Assembly (NCBI GenBank): GCA_028274465.1
Contig: CM051458.1
Coordinates: 89,486,085-89,550,084, forward strand
Length of the DNA: 64,000 bases
Direction of reading: 5' to 3'
Origin: Plantago ovata
Taxonomy: Eukaryota > Streptophyta > Magnoliopsida > Lamiales > Plantaginaceae
The position numbers and the translations under genes are program-made. The notes beneath the pieces were generated by a model that saw only the letters and a program-made list of their open reading frames with translations, made no database searches and was not told where the DNA came from. Below, piece after piece: positions 33,241 to 45,800 of the stretch. Each line of letters opens with the position of its first letter. The first letter of the stretch is position 1.

Positions 33241-35130
33241 CATATCACTCAAACATGTTTGATTTAGGTCATGAGTAACCCCGGGGCCATAGGATCGAGG
33301 TCTTGGTATTCCTATCCGCATCGGCCGTCTAAGTTGTAGTTAGTTTGTGGGCCAACAAGTTTATCAACGGGAATCATCTAGAATGGTCAGTAACCAAGCT
33401 TTTTGATAGACTTTTTTATAGATGAGGCTCGAAGATATCTTGTCAATCTATGAAAAACTGCTACCATAGGACTCCATATCAGGTTTCACCGTGAACCAAC
33501 ATTGGTTGGGCCAAAACTAGTCAAACCAGACGAATCTAAGACCCGTTTGTGAATCGGACTGGATAGTGCGAACCAGACTAGCGACATGAAGTGATCTAGA
33601 GCACATATACTAGCGTGTGACATGTGACAATGGCACAAAAAAGCGTGTGGGAGCTCCCTAGGGAATGTTAGAGCACATTAAGGGTGATTTGGCACATACG
33701 GGCGCAAAGCCACACAAGGCTAGTTATTCCACATGGAAAGTGTTTGGAGGCACTCAGGACGGATTTTGAGGCTCCTAAGATGATTTTGGACCTTGGTTAA
33801 GGATGCATATGGTGAGAGCCAACGAAGGGAAAAGACAAGCCTATAAGTCGAAATTCATGCTGATTCAACAACATGTACTTGACATTTCTTTTGATTATTG
33901 TTATGATAATAATGTTGGATGCGTTTGTGTTGGTCAACAAGGTTCTAGGCTAGACGTGGTAACTGTAGGTAGTATTCAATGTGCGCTATTGTTAGGCTAT
34001 GTTGTCGAATAGCCTAAAGAGTATGTATACGTGTACAATTTGTTTCCAAATCTGGTAGACCGAGTATGCACCTGAGATGGAGTACGTGTGGAGCCAGTCA
34101 TTCGACAAATTAAAGGGGAGTAGCGTTGGTATGTTAGAGGAGAAGATATCGATTCCGTTGGTTGTAGGAATTGATGAGTTGACTAAAAAACGCAACGAGT
34201 TCATGAACACCATGTGGAAACTATTGATGTGCCAATGACAATGCCAATAAAGTGAAGAGAAGTGCACTAGACATTGCGGACAAAATTGTCGAAGTATTCA
34301 AATGAGAGAAACATGGAGAGATGGAAGCTGTATGGAAGCAGTTGTAGCAGACAACGTTCAACGTTCCGAAGATATCAGTTGGTGAAGACAAGGACTTTAT
34401 CAACTGTGGGCAGGGACGGAACCAGGATTTCGAGTTAGAGGGGGCCAAAGTAGATATACATGAGTTTTCGAAAGTTGGGGGGGGGGGGGGGGAAGCTTGA
34501 AAAATCGTATATATTACTTATAAAAAACTTGAAAAATCGTAAGTACTACATATAAAATTTTTGTTTTCAATTTTTTTTTGGGGTGGGGGGGGGGCAGGGG
34601 CGGACGCCCCTACCTGCCCCGCCCCTGGTTCCGCGCCTGACTGTGGTGATGAGCTACCGAAGACAACACAATTTGTTGGACGTTTATATATCTGAAGGTT
34701 TGGAATGGTGGGACCGTTAATTCCGGAGGTGCACATGTTTCGAGTTCAAAGATGCGGGCAAAACTTTGTTCTTTTGGGTCTAGATGAGAAGAATGTAACC
34801 GAAGGAGTCATGAGAGATGGCATGGTGAGAAGGTGCAAGAGTATAGAGTTGGGTACACTCTAGAACGAAGCATTCAACGACTTATTGGAGCAACTGAATA
34901 TTTGTATCTCCAAAGGTGAGTTCAAGAAAATTGTAGGACCGTGCAACTACTGATGATGAGAAGATTAGGGGTTACGGCTACGATATTTGACGGCGCCGGT
35001 GGTTCGTGTAGATTCCTAAAAAATGGCGTATCTATATGACTCATCGCATCACGATTGAGTCAATTTTAAGATCCCACCACAGTCTCGTCCGATTAGTACT
35101 CAAGGGTATGATATCAAAGTATGAAACCGC
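33241..35130 (+). mobile_element. Degraded repeat, perhaps an LTR-retrotransposon gag region (fossil)
   Basis: This stretch is less AT-rich than its surroundings and has coding-like text broken in many places, such as ELTKKRNEFMNTMWKLL, reminiscent of the coiled-coil start of Ty3/gypsy gag. I found no terminal repeats, primer-binding site or pol motifs, so the assignment is weak. It is clearly old. A hAT MITE (34411-34639) has inserted into it. Confidence 0.25.
34411..34639. mobile_element. hAT-type MITE (229 bp) inserted in the degraded repeat
   Basis: The ends CAGGGACGGAACC and GGTTCCGCGCCTG form an inverted repeat. The flanks ACTGTGGG (34403-34410) and ACTGTGGT (34640-34647) match at 7 of 8 bases. 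The interior has runs of G near 34480-34492 and 34581-34592 and the direct phrase CTTGAAAAATCGTA twice. Its termini resemble 3496-3675. Confidence 0.78.
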
Positions 35131-36735
35131 ACAAAGTATATATGCTTGATCCGGCTATTGTCCGAGAATTCGAGATCATGTAGTTATTAATTAAGGGAGC
35201 CCATTAATTAATGATCACTCTGTAATTTTTGTAGCACCTTTTCATTATTATTATGCATAAGGGAATGGTTCAATATGTTCAGACACACTAAACAGCGGGG
35301 TGATTAGAAACGTGAAACCTGCCCGAATTTTCAATATATTGAGCTTGGTTTAGACCCCATTTGAAATCACAACTCCATTATAAGTAAAGCATCCGCTTTA
35401 GGGGTCGAACTCTCTGTATTATAAATTTGCTATTCTGAAAAAATGTGACATCCAAAATGGGACTATACAAATATTTATCAAAAATTTATTATTAGTTGAC
35501 AAATACCGCCGAATATCTATGTATTTTCTAAGTTCATTTTAGATATATAATATCTGATATATTTTCCCCTATATTCTTGGCCTGCATAATTTTTAGGGCT
35601 ATCTTCGAGAAGCCGCAACATCAGATTGACCAAAGAGATCTTTTAACTAGTGCCTGCCGTTAAAGACCACATACACAGATGATGATTTTTATTTTATTTT
35701 TTTATTTTTTTCTTTTTAAGTGAAGCAAACAATAAAATTCTTGTTGATGTATGATGGTTTGATGGACATGTAAAATATTTCTATGCACGATACAGGTGGG
35801 AAGAAGATTTTCATTTTGTATTATGTGGCTGAACTGTAGCTATGAATAGAAGGTTCAGACTTAAGAATAGGTCAAAATAATAATATGACGAATTGTGCAT
35901 ATTTCTAAGCTCCGATTTTTAAAATCGGGAACGACATAGTTGACTCTCTCATCTTCTCTGACTCGAGGATCCTCACTCTAATTAACCTACTCCATATATT
36001 AACTACTTCAATATTTCTCCTCATTGATCCTCAAGATTTTATTAATTACTTACTGTAGTAATTAATTAATTACGATCTCTAGCTCTTAGCTCAGGAATCA
36101 GTGAGCTAATATGGAGAAAGAAGAAAAGGTCATCAAGCGCTGGCTAGCTATTGAATTTTTATTTATTTTTTTAAGTTCAAAGATAATGCATTAAGATAAA
36201 AACATTAAGGTCTTACAAACCGAACATGATGTCTTGCATCTAAATTTGAAATAAAAGAAATCCATTTATGGCAAACATCCTAGATGAAATGATATGCGTT
36301 GGCCACGGGCTTGTTCTTATAAAAGTTTTCTTCCTTCCTTCATTTGCAATATGATCAACTACGTACTCCAGTGCTTTCTCTACACACAAAACGAACTTCC
36401 ATACGTTCCAACTGGAGTAGTAAGTCAATAGCCTCCTCCAAAATAGATAATATTTGTTTGGTTGTTTCAAGAGTATTTCTTATGCTCGGAAACTTTAATG
36501 AATGAAATTTTTAGCTGCTTCAAAAAAAAAAATCGTTTGACACTTTGACTATAACAAGTCTCTTTGGTAAATGCTAATAAGGTGAGTGACTAGGTCTCTA
36601 ATTTGAAACGTTACTTAACTTTTCATAAAAATTGGTTACTCAAGATTAGCTATCATTTACCTTATCAACTTTCAGTTAATTTATTAATTTGTTTTGTAAA
36701 ACATACACACATAATAGATATGCAAAGCACTCACC
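35131..36735. other. Intergenic, no gene seen
   Basis: AT-rich. 36170-36530 ends in a run of 11 A after ATGAATGAAATTTTTAGCTGC, which could be a retroposed 3' end, but no target duplication could be found. Confidence 0.35.
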
Positions 36736-36738
36736 TTA

Positions 36739-37086
36739 GGCTATCTCCAATGGATGTTGGAGATGAGTTGTGTCCCGCTCATACACTGCTAGGCGTGTGA
36801 GTGAGGTTGATATGGTCATCCTGGGATGACCCTTTTATCCCGAGCTAGATGAGCTCTTTTTATTTATGTTCTATGTTTTGTTTTATTATTTTTACTTTTT
36901 CATATAAGTAAATATTTACTTGTTTAAAGAGTAAATATTTACAACAAATGAAAAATTAAATGAAAAAGTTGAATTTAAATAGGATGACTGTTGGAGAATA
37001 TTTTGTATGTTTGGGTGTGACTATATGTAGAATGTGACGTGGCATGAAAAATAAGGTGTGAGAGAGGATGACGGTTGGAGATTTCC
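36739..37086. mobile_element. Tourist (PIF/Harbinger) MITE, 348 bp
   Basis: It starts GGCTATCTCCAATGG and ends CGGTTGGAGATTTCC, imperfect inverted repeats of the 'atCTCCAAC' type. TTA flanks both ends (36736-36738 and 37087-37089), the PIF/Harbinger target. No coding. Confidence 0.78.
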
Positions 37087-37089
37087 TTA

Positions 37090-38370
37090 TTGACATTTAC
37101 AAAATAAATTTATTATATAGTTACATAAGGTGGAATGACATGATAATATCGAGCCAAATACACCTAGAAAAGTACCAAACTAACCAAACAAAAAGAGAGA
37201 ACATAGCAACAACTTATAGATATACAAACTTTTGCGAGCCCAACCAAAGCCCCTATCTTTGTTCTAAACATCACATGGTTAACTACTTACCATGTGTCTA
37301 ATTTCAGACATCATGTGTAATGGATGTTTAATATGTTTGCATACTAAACACGTAATGTTTGTAACTAATAAACATTAAACATATGATGTTGATCTAGAAA
37401 GATGCATATTCATACTTTATGTGCCAACTAATATCTACTTTCTCCGTCTCACCATAAGTTTCTTATTTGTTTTATAAATCTTTTTAGTATTTGTTTGACT
37501 TTGAATTAATTAATTCTATATCATACTAGAAAAATAATTTTAAAATTTATATTATGAAAATATAATATTTTTTTTTTATAGCATCGAAATTGTTAGCTAG
37601 CATAAATATTTGGGGTGACCGGGCCTTTGCCTAAAGGCTCTTGAAGGTGTGGTCAACATCAGAGCAACCCCAGGATGGTCAAAGTCCGTGACAATCTAGT
37701 GCTGAACTGCTGATACTTTTGACTATTTACTAATTCATTAATCAGAAAAGAGCAGCATAACATGCATGTCAAACTCTCTCCATCTACCGAACTTACATAT
37801 ACAGATACTGATTAGTACTGCAAAATAGAGAGAACAATTATTAATTAGTTAACTGAAGAACAGTGAATTTTAATAATGCAATATAAATGTGGGTATAGTA
37901 GTTATTAGAATTTCAAACATAAGCGTAAATTAAGTCGAATAATTTTCCCAGTCATGAGTCACCATATATACTATTATTTACTTGACCGGAGTTATATATG
38001 AAGTGGCGGATTTAGAAGTGATTTTCACAGTATCGTAGTATATTGTAATATAGTAATTTTTAATATAAAATAAAATAAAATAAAAATTAGTAAAAGGATT
38101 TTTTTTTTTAATATTTAAGGGGGTTAATAATGTAAAATTGTAATTTTTAGGGGGTCAAAATACAAAATTAAGTTAAAATTGTGGTTTTTTAAATAGAAAA
38201 TAGGATGTTTAGAGGGATTAGTGACCCCACTAGACCCCAGTCCATCCGTCATTGTGTATATATTTAATGTTTTAACTCGTAGCATGTGAATTTACACATA
38301 TGTAACTAATGTATAAACTTAAACTTAACATTCCAATGTATGCATATTTATTATGAAATTAATATGTTAG
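37090..38370. other. Intergenic with decayed MITE remnants
   Basis: ACTTTCTCCGTCTCACCATAA near 37437 is one end of a Stowaway-like element whose other end I cannot find. GTGGCGGATTTAG near 38002 and CCAGTCCATCCGTCATTG near 38238 look like the decayed ends of a roughly 250-bp hAT-type MITE. No gene. Confidence 0.35.
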
Positions 38371-38377
38371 TAATATA

Positions 38378-38982
38378 TGAGGGTTGTGATAATCTTGGAA
38401 AACTTCAATGGATCGTGTAGTCACTTTCCAAACAAGATAATTCGACCCTTACTTGTTGCCTGGGTTTCACGAATTCCTTGCCGAGATAATCCAAGAAGAC
38501 AATCTAATTCAGGCAATATGAATTTCGATCAGAAAGTAGAGAGGATGTAATAGTTTTCGTATCTGTTCAGGAGACTGATTCCTTCAATATATAGAAGTAC
38601 AAAACGAAGAAGAAAGGGGCGCATCTGTTCAGAACAAACCTGTTTGTTCATGAAGGGGTGAATATATCCGAACAAATATGTTTGTTCACGAAGGGGTGCA
38701 TATGTCCAAAAAGGTCGGGGTGCGGGCCAGGGGCTATGCCCCTTGGACCCCAGCCAAGGGCTCTGCCCCTTGCAACCCCGCGAGGGGCTCTGCCCCTCGA
38801 CCCCGCAAGGGGGCGCAGCCCCCTTGACCCCTGCTTCGTATTCGTGGCCGATAACTCGTTAGCTCAACAAGCGTGCACTCCGCACTACCCGAACTTGTTC
38901 CGAGCCTCAACGAGAGATCGCATCAGTCTCTAGCAAATCACATTACTACTAAAATGAATTGATGACACTAAAATCACCAACA
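38378..38982. mobile_element. Solo-LTR-like fossil (605 bp)
   Basis: The stretch starts TGAGGGTTGTGATAATC and ends ATCACCAACA, that is TG...CA. TAATATA lies directly outside both ends, 7 bp rather than the usual 5, so part may be chance in AT-rich DNA. The minus strand starts TGTTGGTGATTTTAG, typical of Copia-type repeats. There is no internal coding region, as expected for a solo LTR. It contains two near-repeats (GTTTGTTCATGAAGGGGTG / GTTTGTTCACGAAGGGGTG) and a GC-palindrome array at 38727-38826. Confidence 0.5.
38727..38826. repeat. Array of four GC-rich palindromes
   Basis: Four units, CCAGGGGCTATGCCCCTTGG, CCAAGGGCTCTGCCCCTTG, CGAGGGGCTCTGCCCCTCG and GCAAGGGGGCGCAGCCCCCT, follow each other every 24-27 bp, each an inverted repeat round a 2-4 base loop. 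They lie within the solo-LTR-like fossil. Confidence 0.8.
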
Positions 38983-38989
38983 TAATATA

Positions 38990-39858
38990 CTCCGATGTAA
39001 ACAAGAAGTCAGGAATGGATACGAAGAAGGAATATATACATGTAAATGAAGCCAACTAATGAAGGCACACGCGTTAGGGCTTAATATATCACCTGGGGAG
39101 GTCCACTGCCCACTGGAGTGCTGGTCCTGGATTAGGAGTGTGGACACATAAATTTCGGCCCCATAAATTTCTCAAAGGAGTACTAGTGAATGCTATTAAT
39201 GCCTACAGTCCTACACAGTACACACGCGCGCATACAGTTTCAAGAATGTGTTTTGCTAACAATCACAAACATAGAGTATAAGTTTGTTTAACCAATTCAC
39301 AGGGAAGATGATTAGATAATACTTCTCATCTTAGAAATTTGGGTTTTAGGATTTTTCCAACAAATTGAATATATATATATATATTACTGCACCACAAGTG
39401 TGAGATGTTGTCGTCTACAGTCTACTGCTGGGATCTTATATATACAGTGTTACGTTCCATTAACTCATTAATTAAACCATTCTTGTAGACCTGGTCTTCT
39501 AGATTATGCATTCTATTCGTGCATTACTGATGCACTAGTCTGGTCATTATTAATAAACTCACTTTGGCTTATTCAAATTTACAGAAAAAACAGAGAGATC
39601 GAAGAAGTGTTCAATGAAGACTTGGATGCCGATCTAGTAGCTAGATATTTGGTGGCTTGGTTCAAAATATTTTACGACCAAATCAAATATACAGTGTATA
39701 CAGTATATTGCATGTCTGCATGTAAGCATGTTAAAGTGGGGTGGCGGAGTATTATAACGCGGGTACTATATGTAATTTGGATGGTTTACTATATACATAT
39801 AAATATATAATAATAAGTTACCCGTAGTATATAATTTTTCTACTAATATTTATTACTC
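38990..39858. other. Intergenic, no gene seen
   Basis: AT-rich with a (TA)n tract near 39368-39384. Nothing else recognised. Confidence 0.35.
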
Positions 39859-39867
39859 ATAGACTAT

Positions 39868-40545
39868 GGGTTAATTGCAGATTTGGTCCTCTAAGTGATG
39901 GTCCTCAGCGTTTTTGGTGCTTCAATATTCATATACGGACACGTGTCGCGTTTTCATTGGTTCCGCCACTTTTTATTTAAATCTGCATTACTTTTTATTT
40001 AAATCTTTTATAAAATTATATTAATTAAATTTATAAATAAAATTACTTTAAAAAATATAAAAAAAATAATTTAATAAAAATTGGGGTGGTGGAGCAGCCT
40101 TGCACCGCCACTTTTTGGGCGGAGCAAGGTTGCTCCGCCATTGTGCAGAGGCGGAGCAGTCTGCAGGAAATAGTGGTGGATCTGCTCCGCCACTGTTAAA
40201 TGGCGAAGCAAACCTGCTCCGCAATAGTGGCGGAGCAAATCCACCTCCGTTAAATGGCAGAGCAGATCTGCTCCGCCATTTACAGTGGTGGAGCAGATCT
40301 TCTCCGCCACTTTGCAAAGCGGAGCAGACTGCTCCGCCACCAAATTTTTTTTCTAAGTTTTTTTTTTTAAAAATATATAAAGAAATTAAAATATCATTTA
40401 TTATTACTTGGTAAGGATTTGGGTAAGAACTAACGCAAAATACGGTGAATTAAGGCGAATTTATGACGTTTATACGGTGAATTATACGCTTTGGGGACTG
40501 ATCGCCAATTCAATAAATTAGAGGATCAAATCTGCAATTAACCCC
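39868..40545. mobile_element. Mutator-type MITE (678 bp) with 9-bp target duplication
   Basis: It starts GGGTTAATTGCAGATTTGGT and, reversed, ends GGGGTTAATTGCAGATTTGA, a near-perfect inverted repeat. ATAGACTAT flanks both ends (39859-39867 and 40546-40554); nine bases is the Mutator-family size. No transposase. The centre (40085-40341) is an array of GGCGGAGCA hairpins, listed separately. Confidence 0.88.
40085..40341. repeat. Tandem array of about eight GGCGGAGCA/TGCTCCGCC hairpins
   Basis: Eight near-palindromic units of 22-26 bp begin at about 40085, 40117, 40148, 40201, 40226, 40254, 40285 and 40316, mostly about 31 bp apart. The clearest are GGCGGAGCAAGGTTGCTCCG plus CC (40118-40139), ATGGCAGAGCAGATCTGCTC plus CGCCAT (40254-40279) and the unit at 40285-40310. 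The third unit has a long loop and the fourth and fifth are degenerate. GC content is far above the flanks. Several frames are open across it on both strands, a by-product of the repeat, not genes. Confidence 0.9.
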
Positions 40546-40689
40546 ATAGACTATTGTAATCTCTATGTCTAAAACTTATTTTCATTTTGGACATGTACCA
40601 TTGATGGATATTGTATCGGTTGTTTGCTTTTGGAACTTCGTTACTTTTAGTTTGTTTGTTAATTGAGTGTGATTTCTATAGAGTTTGGA

Positions 40690-40857
40690 TATTATTAACC
40701 ACCCGCCATCCGCCCGCGCATTTTTGCAGCCCACCCGCGACGATTTAAGTGTTTTTCTCACCCGACGCAGTTTGTAAATAAATTCACCCGCCTATGGTAT
40801 GGGCCGGCTTACTTTTTGTTAGAAACCTGCCTAGCTACACGCCCACGCTCACCCCTA
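40690..40857. mobile_element. hAT-like element end (fragment)
   Basis: Reversed, the right end reads TAGGGGTGAGCGTGGGCGTG, a classic plant hAT terminus, followed by subterminal GCGGGTG-type motifs. No second end or target duplication is visible, so only a fragment is called. Confidence 0.45.
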
Positions 40858-40929
40858 GTATGCACTACGACCTACCTCTATGGCAACTGGACAATAGTTC
40901 TCCATTACCGGGTTATAAAGACAGTTCCT

Positions 40930-41170
40930 TTGAGGTATCGAAATCGCTGGTTGTTGGTTCTTTCTCTTAGAGGACATGGATTTTGGAGTTTCACCTATTT
41001 TCCCTGAAGGAATGCGATTGCGGATGCTTTACCTAATCAAGATATCGATGGTTTTTGGTCCTCTCCACTGGATTTCGCTCACATATTAATAGAGATATAT
41101 CTTCTTTGCCATTTTATAGGTTTTACGCAACATTAACGCTCGGACACTCTTTTACCCTGCTATAGGTTTT
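40930..41170 (+). mobile_element. LINE fragment, RNase H-like end of ORF2
   Basis: Text such as PEG(N)AIADALPNQDIDGFWSS follows MDFGVSPIF-like residues, as in the RNase H domain at the end of plant LINE ORF2 (...EGNxVADxLAN...). One base is missing within the EGNA codons. Nothing else of the element is present. Confidence 0.5.
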
Positions 41171-42881
41171 TTCCCGTTGGACTTTACTATGGTAGGATTT
41201 TCACAAGGTTTACTGTTACAACCGTGGGTATCTATACCTCACGGGTTAGTGAGAACTTTTGTGCCTTCTTTGTTTGCTTTCTCTCTTGACCGTCCACCTG
41301 TGGGATATGATATTGGCCTGGGAGTTTTCCAATCTGTCCTCGTTTGTTCTACTTCTTTTCATTTCTTTTTTAATATAATTTTCGATTCATTTAACAAAAA
41401 ACCGAATAATAGTTCTAAGTTGGTACTAAGCTTTAGCCACCTTGTCGTCTAATATGTCTAAATTAAGAATTTAGTCAGACACTGGTAATAGAGTGCCACC
41501 AGAACCCTAAAGGGGATTATCATTAAGTAAAAAAAAAAAAATGATTAAGCACGACTGCAGAGTCATACAATAAGTTGTGCCCTAGGGTCCCAAATTAGAT
41601 GCCCTAGGTTTTGGCTGTTTCATTCCAAATTTTGTACCATTTCCAAAGACGTGAGAATAAACAAATGAAACGTACGTACGTAGTATATGAAGAATGTTTC
41701 CTGCAGGGATGGTAGTGCATTACATTATTACAAGTTGTTGATCAAATGGAGGAGACAGAATCAAACCGAGAGTGATGCGGAATTCAATCTATAAAAGATC
41801 CTACTACTATACTACGTAGTATAAGATAGATAAGGTAAATTAATCTTAGTTTAGTACTAGTACTCCACAAAAGTTAAATTCACTTTAAAAAAATACTTCA
41901 CTAGACTCGATGGACTTGGACCATGTCACATTTTGGATTACTACAAATTAAGGAATAACATGGATTAATAATAACTAATCATACTGTAGACGTTAGCTAA
42001 GCTAGCTGTTGCAATCACAAAAGTTACGTATTCCAATTAAGAACATCCACAATAGTAAAAATATATATAAAAAAGTTCATTTTTAGTATTATTTTTTAAA
42101 TTTTTAAATCCGACCTTTTCTTTTGTATTATTATGATTTGTTAATTAGATACGTAAGGAGTGATTAGGCCTTAATTTCCACTTGCTAAGACTTGATCGTC
42201 GTCAGTCAAATGTGTAATGCAAAAAGCCACACGAGACCTAGAACTAGATTGAAGGTTAGAATGGATCACTCTAAGGAATACTACTAATCAATGACTTGCC
42301 AGGCCACATTTTGTGGACAAGAAATAATGAGAAAAGGTCGATAAATAAATAAATCCATCACCATCCATGGTCAACCACAAATTATTATTCCTAGCTTTAC
42401 CAATTCTAGTATTAATAGGTACTAATAATCTATAATACTATAGCATGCATCACAAACTTTAGAGGAGACGATTGGATTGGCACAGTGTTAAGTTAGCTGG
42501 TACGGAGTATATGATAAGCCGGTTGTTAACCGATTATCAGGTACGTGTGAACTCACAGAGCTAAGTTTAACACACTAAACAAAGCTAATGAAATTGTGGG
42601 TGGAGCTGAAAAATAGCATAAATCACAACATAACAGCAAATGAGCACCAACACTCTGGAGAGATTCGACTTGTAATTTCAAACAAATTGAAACTAATCAA
42701 AAATCACAAATCTGAAGAACCAACCATGGCTCGTATTAAAAATATGAATTTCCTTTTCACTATATCAAATAAACAATAAATTCATTTTTCTATATAAACT
42801 AAAAGACTATTTCGCGGTATTTTCTGTTATACAATACAGTATATCATCCTAGAAAGTATCGAGCTGATTGAAATGGCCTAG
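41171..42881. other. Intergenic, downstream of the MoCo sulfurase gene
   Basis: AT-rich with no gene. The right edge should hold the 3' untranslated region of the sulfurase gene. Confidence 0.4.
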
Positions 42882-45800
42882 CTAACCTGTTTCTGGAAAT
42901 ATTTCCTGCCCAACCTCAATCCAGGCATCTTGTTCAGCGCTCTCGTCCACCTCAAGTTTTAGTAACACTCCGAAATATATCTTTCCCTGTTTTCATAAAT
43001 ACCAAAGTCAGATTATGTATAGTTAACCTGGAGATGTAAACATAACCTAATAAGGAATGACAGCTAACCTTTGATCTTCTGTAAGATGCTAAAGTAGACA
43101 GTGGCTCCTTGGACTTCTGTACTTTCCCGGCTTTGGAAGTCATATTGATCATTTGGCAACGATTGCAACCACCCACTGACTGCACACCCAAGTTTGCCAT
43201 AGGTATTTAGAAGACTCTAGGTGTTATGTTCTAAATATCTATTAGTCCCACAAGATAGCTGGCAAATGCACTGTGTACATTGAAATTTAAAGATTCACAC
43301 AAGGCAGCAGAACTAACCGAAAAGTTTGAGTATCCAATCCTTATACTTTTCCACCCATCTTCCGCATAAGGTTCACCCCCAGAGAAAACTAAATTTGGAC
43401 GGAATCTCATTGGGGGGACTTCAATTGGCTCTTCATGAGAGTCTTCTTGCGCCTCTAGTTAAAGAAAAAGAAATAAATAAGAGATCAGCACTTGGAACTA
43501 AATCCTGAGTGGTCTTGTTTTGTCCACCGGATCTGTTTTTGTCTCAAGACAACTATAGTTTTCAAAAACTCTACTGATGTATGTATTATCGAAGAACATA
43601 CTCAATCTTAATCTGCTGTTCAGATCGGCAACACTTTCCTCAGAAATTAGCAAAAACTGAGCTTCATTGACAAAATTCATCTTGTTTTCCGTGTTCCTGC
43701 ACATTTCTGTGCTGCCCCCATTCCTATTTAAGCAAACTTGTCTAGGAGAGGTGGAGTTCCTTACAAGTGTGCAAGGTCGACCAACAGCATTGCTAAACCA
43801 AATGTCAATCTCACTTGGATACAACTGAACTTCATACCTAGTCAAGAAAAAAATGTCACATAAGATGTTCTATTGATCAAAGATATTATGAAATATAGCC
43901 AGAATATTTACATTTGGCGATATATCTCCACCAGTTCTGTTTGAGCAGCAGAGGAATCTGACTTAAGTTCGATCTTGAGCTTCTCTTTACAGCGAGATGA
44001 CTCAATAATAAGCATTCCCAGTTTGAGATCGATCAATGTAGTAATATGGCTCATTTCTGGAACCTAGTTCAATACCATTCAAGTCAAACTTAATATTACT
44101 TACCGGCGATCGACAGCAGAACAAAATAATCAAAGAAAAATCGCTTTCAACATTCAAAAGTTTTTCTACTCAAGTATACAAAAAAGAGTAAAGATGTTGT
44201 ACAATCATGTCTTGTGGAAAATGCACATTGCAAGAGCTTGGATAGAATTTCTAAAATTGGGACTTGGGAGAATCCATGGATTTTTGTTACCCTTTCTATG
44301 GTTGGTATATTTTTATCTACAAGTTGAAGATCAAACTATGTTCCCAGAAAATTAATATACACAGACATTAAGGAAGGAATAGGAATCGCCAAAGAAATGG
44401 ACTATTTACATGGATATATCTTCTCATGGTTGAGAAATTACAGTCGTAGAACCAAATGTTTACAAAAGGACTTCGGAAGTGACAAAGGAGGGGTTAAATA
44501 CTTCACACTCCACCACTACCAAGTTTCTGGAATTTACTATACGTTTTTGAAGATGGACAAGGGGAGGTCTCTTCTCATATTATACTAAGCTCAAGGGCCC
44601 ATTGTTATACTATCTAGTAAATATTAATATGTAAACACTGAGAGTTTTAGTGTAATACAGAATAACAGTCTGTATAGAATTGCCTGTGCCTCAGGAGACA
44701 TCGGAATAAATTTCATCCCCACCCACCTCCAAAAACCAAATCTTAACACAGAAAAGGAAGAGAGATAAAAAACAAATAACATATTATTCACCTTCTTTTG
44801 TGTCAAAACTTCTCCATTGAAGCTCTTGAGAACCCATTCCCTATCATGTAACAGTCCTGAAATACGTAAAAGAAAAGTACTAAAATGAGTCCTCCAGAGC
44901 AACTAGATAACAGAATGTTTAGCCCATATGCCAAAAGTCTTCCCAAACATGGAAGTTGCACTTGCATCTTAGAATTAAATGTTAACAGAATGGTACCGGT
45001 ACTGCTCAAAGGCCAGCTCTCCACATTGAAGCCTGCACATGATTTTATTGGATAGACAGAAATAGATCTGAGAAAGTATCTTGGAGGAACTCTTCCGTCT
45101 ACTGCAATTCAAAGAAGCAGACAATCAATATTAGTCAAGAACAGATTAATATACACAAGACATCCTTTAGATGGAAAAGACTACAGACTAAAGACTTACA
45201 GAAGAAAACTACAACCTTCAGTCTCAGGAAGAAAAGGCTTTGCACTAACTAAATCCAAACACATAGGTTGTGGAGGCAGTGACACAAACGAATTCTCAAT
45301 CAACTTCAAAAATGTCTGCACACAGCAACTTAATTAATTCAAAATACAAGTGTCTGGGGAGCGACTAGCTTTAGAACTTCGTGAAACACTTGAATTTTAT
45401 TCAAGTGCACGCAAAGAACAACAACACTATGGATCGTGAAAACTTAAATGAATGAATACCCTGGCATCTTCAAATGTTGACATGTACCCAAATGATACTC
45501 TTACTGCCCCAGTCGGCTTTCCATGCAACATATCTTGATCGTCCCAACACACATGCCCTGCCTAAAAGACAATTTATGAAATACATTGAAACATTCAGTT
45601 ATGTCTCCACATAACACTAGGATAGATTTTTAGTGAAACCAATTACCTCGATATTAGAAAGAAGGTCTGAATGCGACAGACCGAGATACTTTGCACATGC
45701 GCCCGGATTACAGAAACATCCTGTCTAGAATATACAAAGAGGTTAAGAAAAACACCAATATACAAATCCAATGAACTCTTCTTTCTACATATAGAAGTTT

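Noticed and set aside
36170-36530. Possible retroposed sequence ending in 11 A, with a 76-codon minus frame (SSWNVWKFVLCVEKALEYVV)
   Set aside because: No target duplication could be found, and the frame is on the strand opposite to the A-tail and of no known family.
38658-38933. Open frame of 91 codons rich in Pro, Gly and Leu
   Set aside because: It is a translation of the GC-palindrome array in the solo-LTR-like fossil.
40048-40414. Three overlapping open frames of about 90-104 codons on both strands
   Set aside because: They are a by-product of the GC-rich hairpin array, which lacks stop codons in several frames; the translations are low-complexity and match no family.
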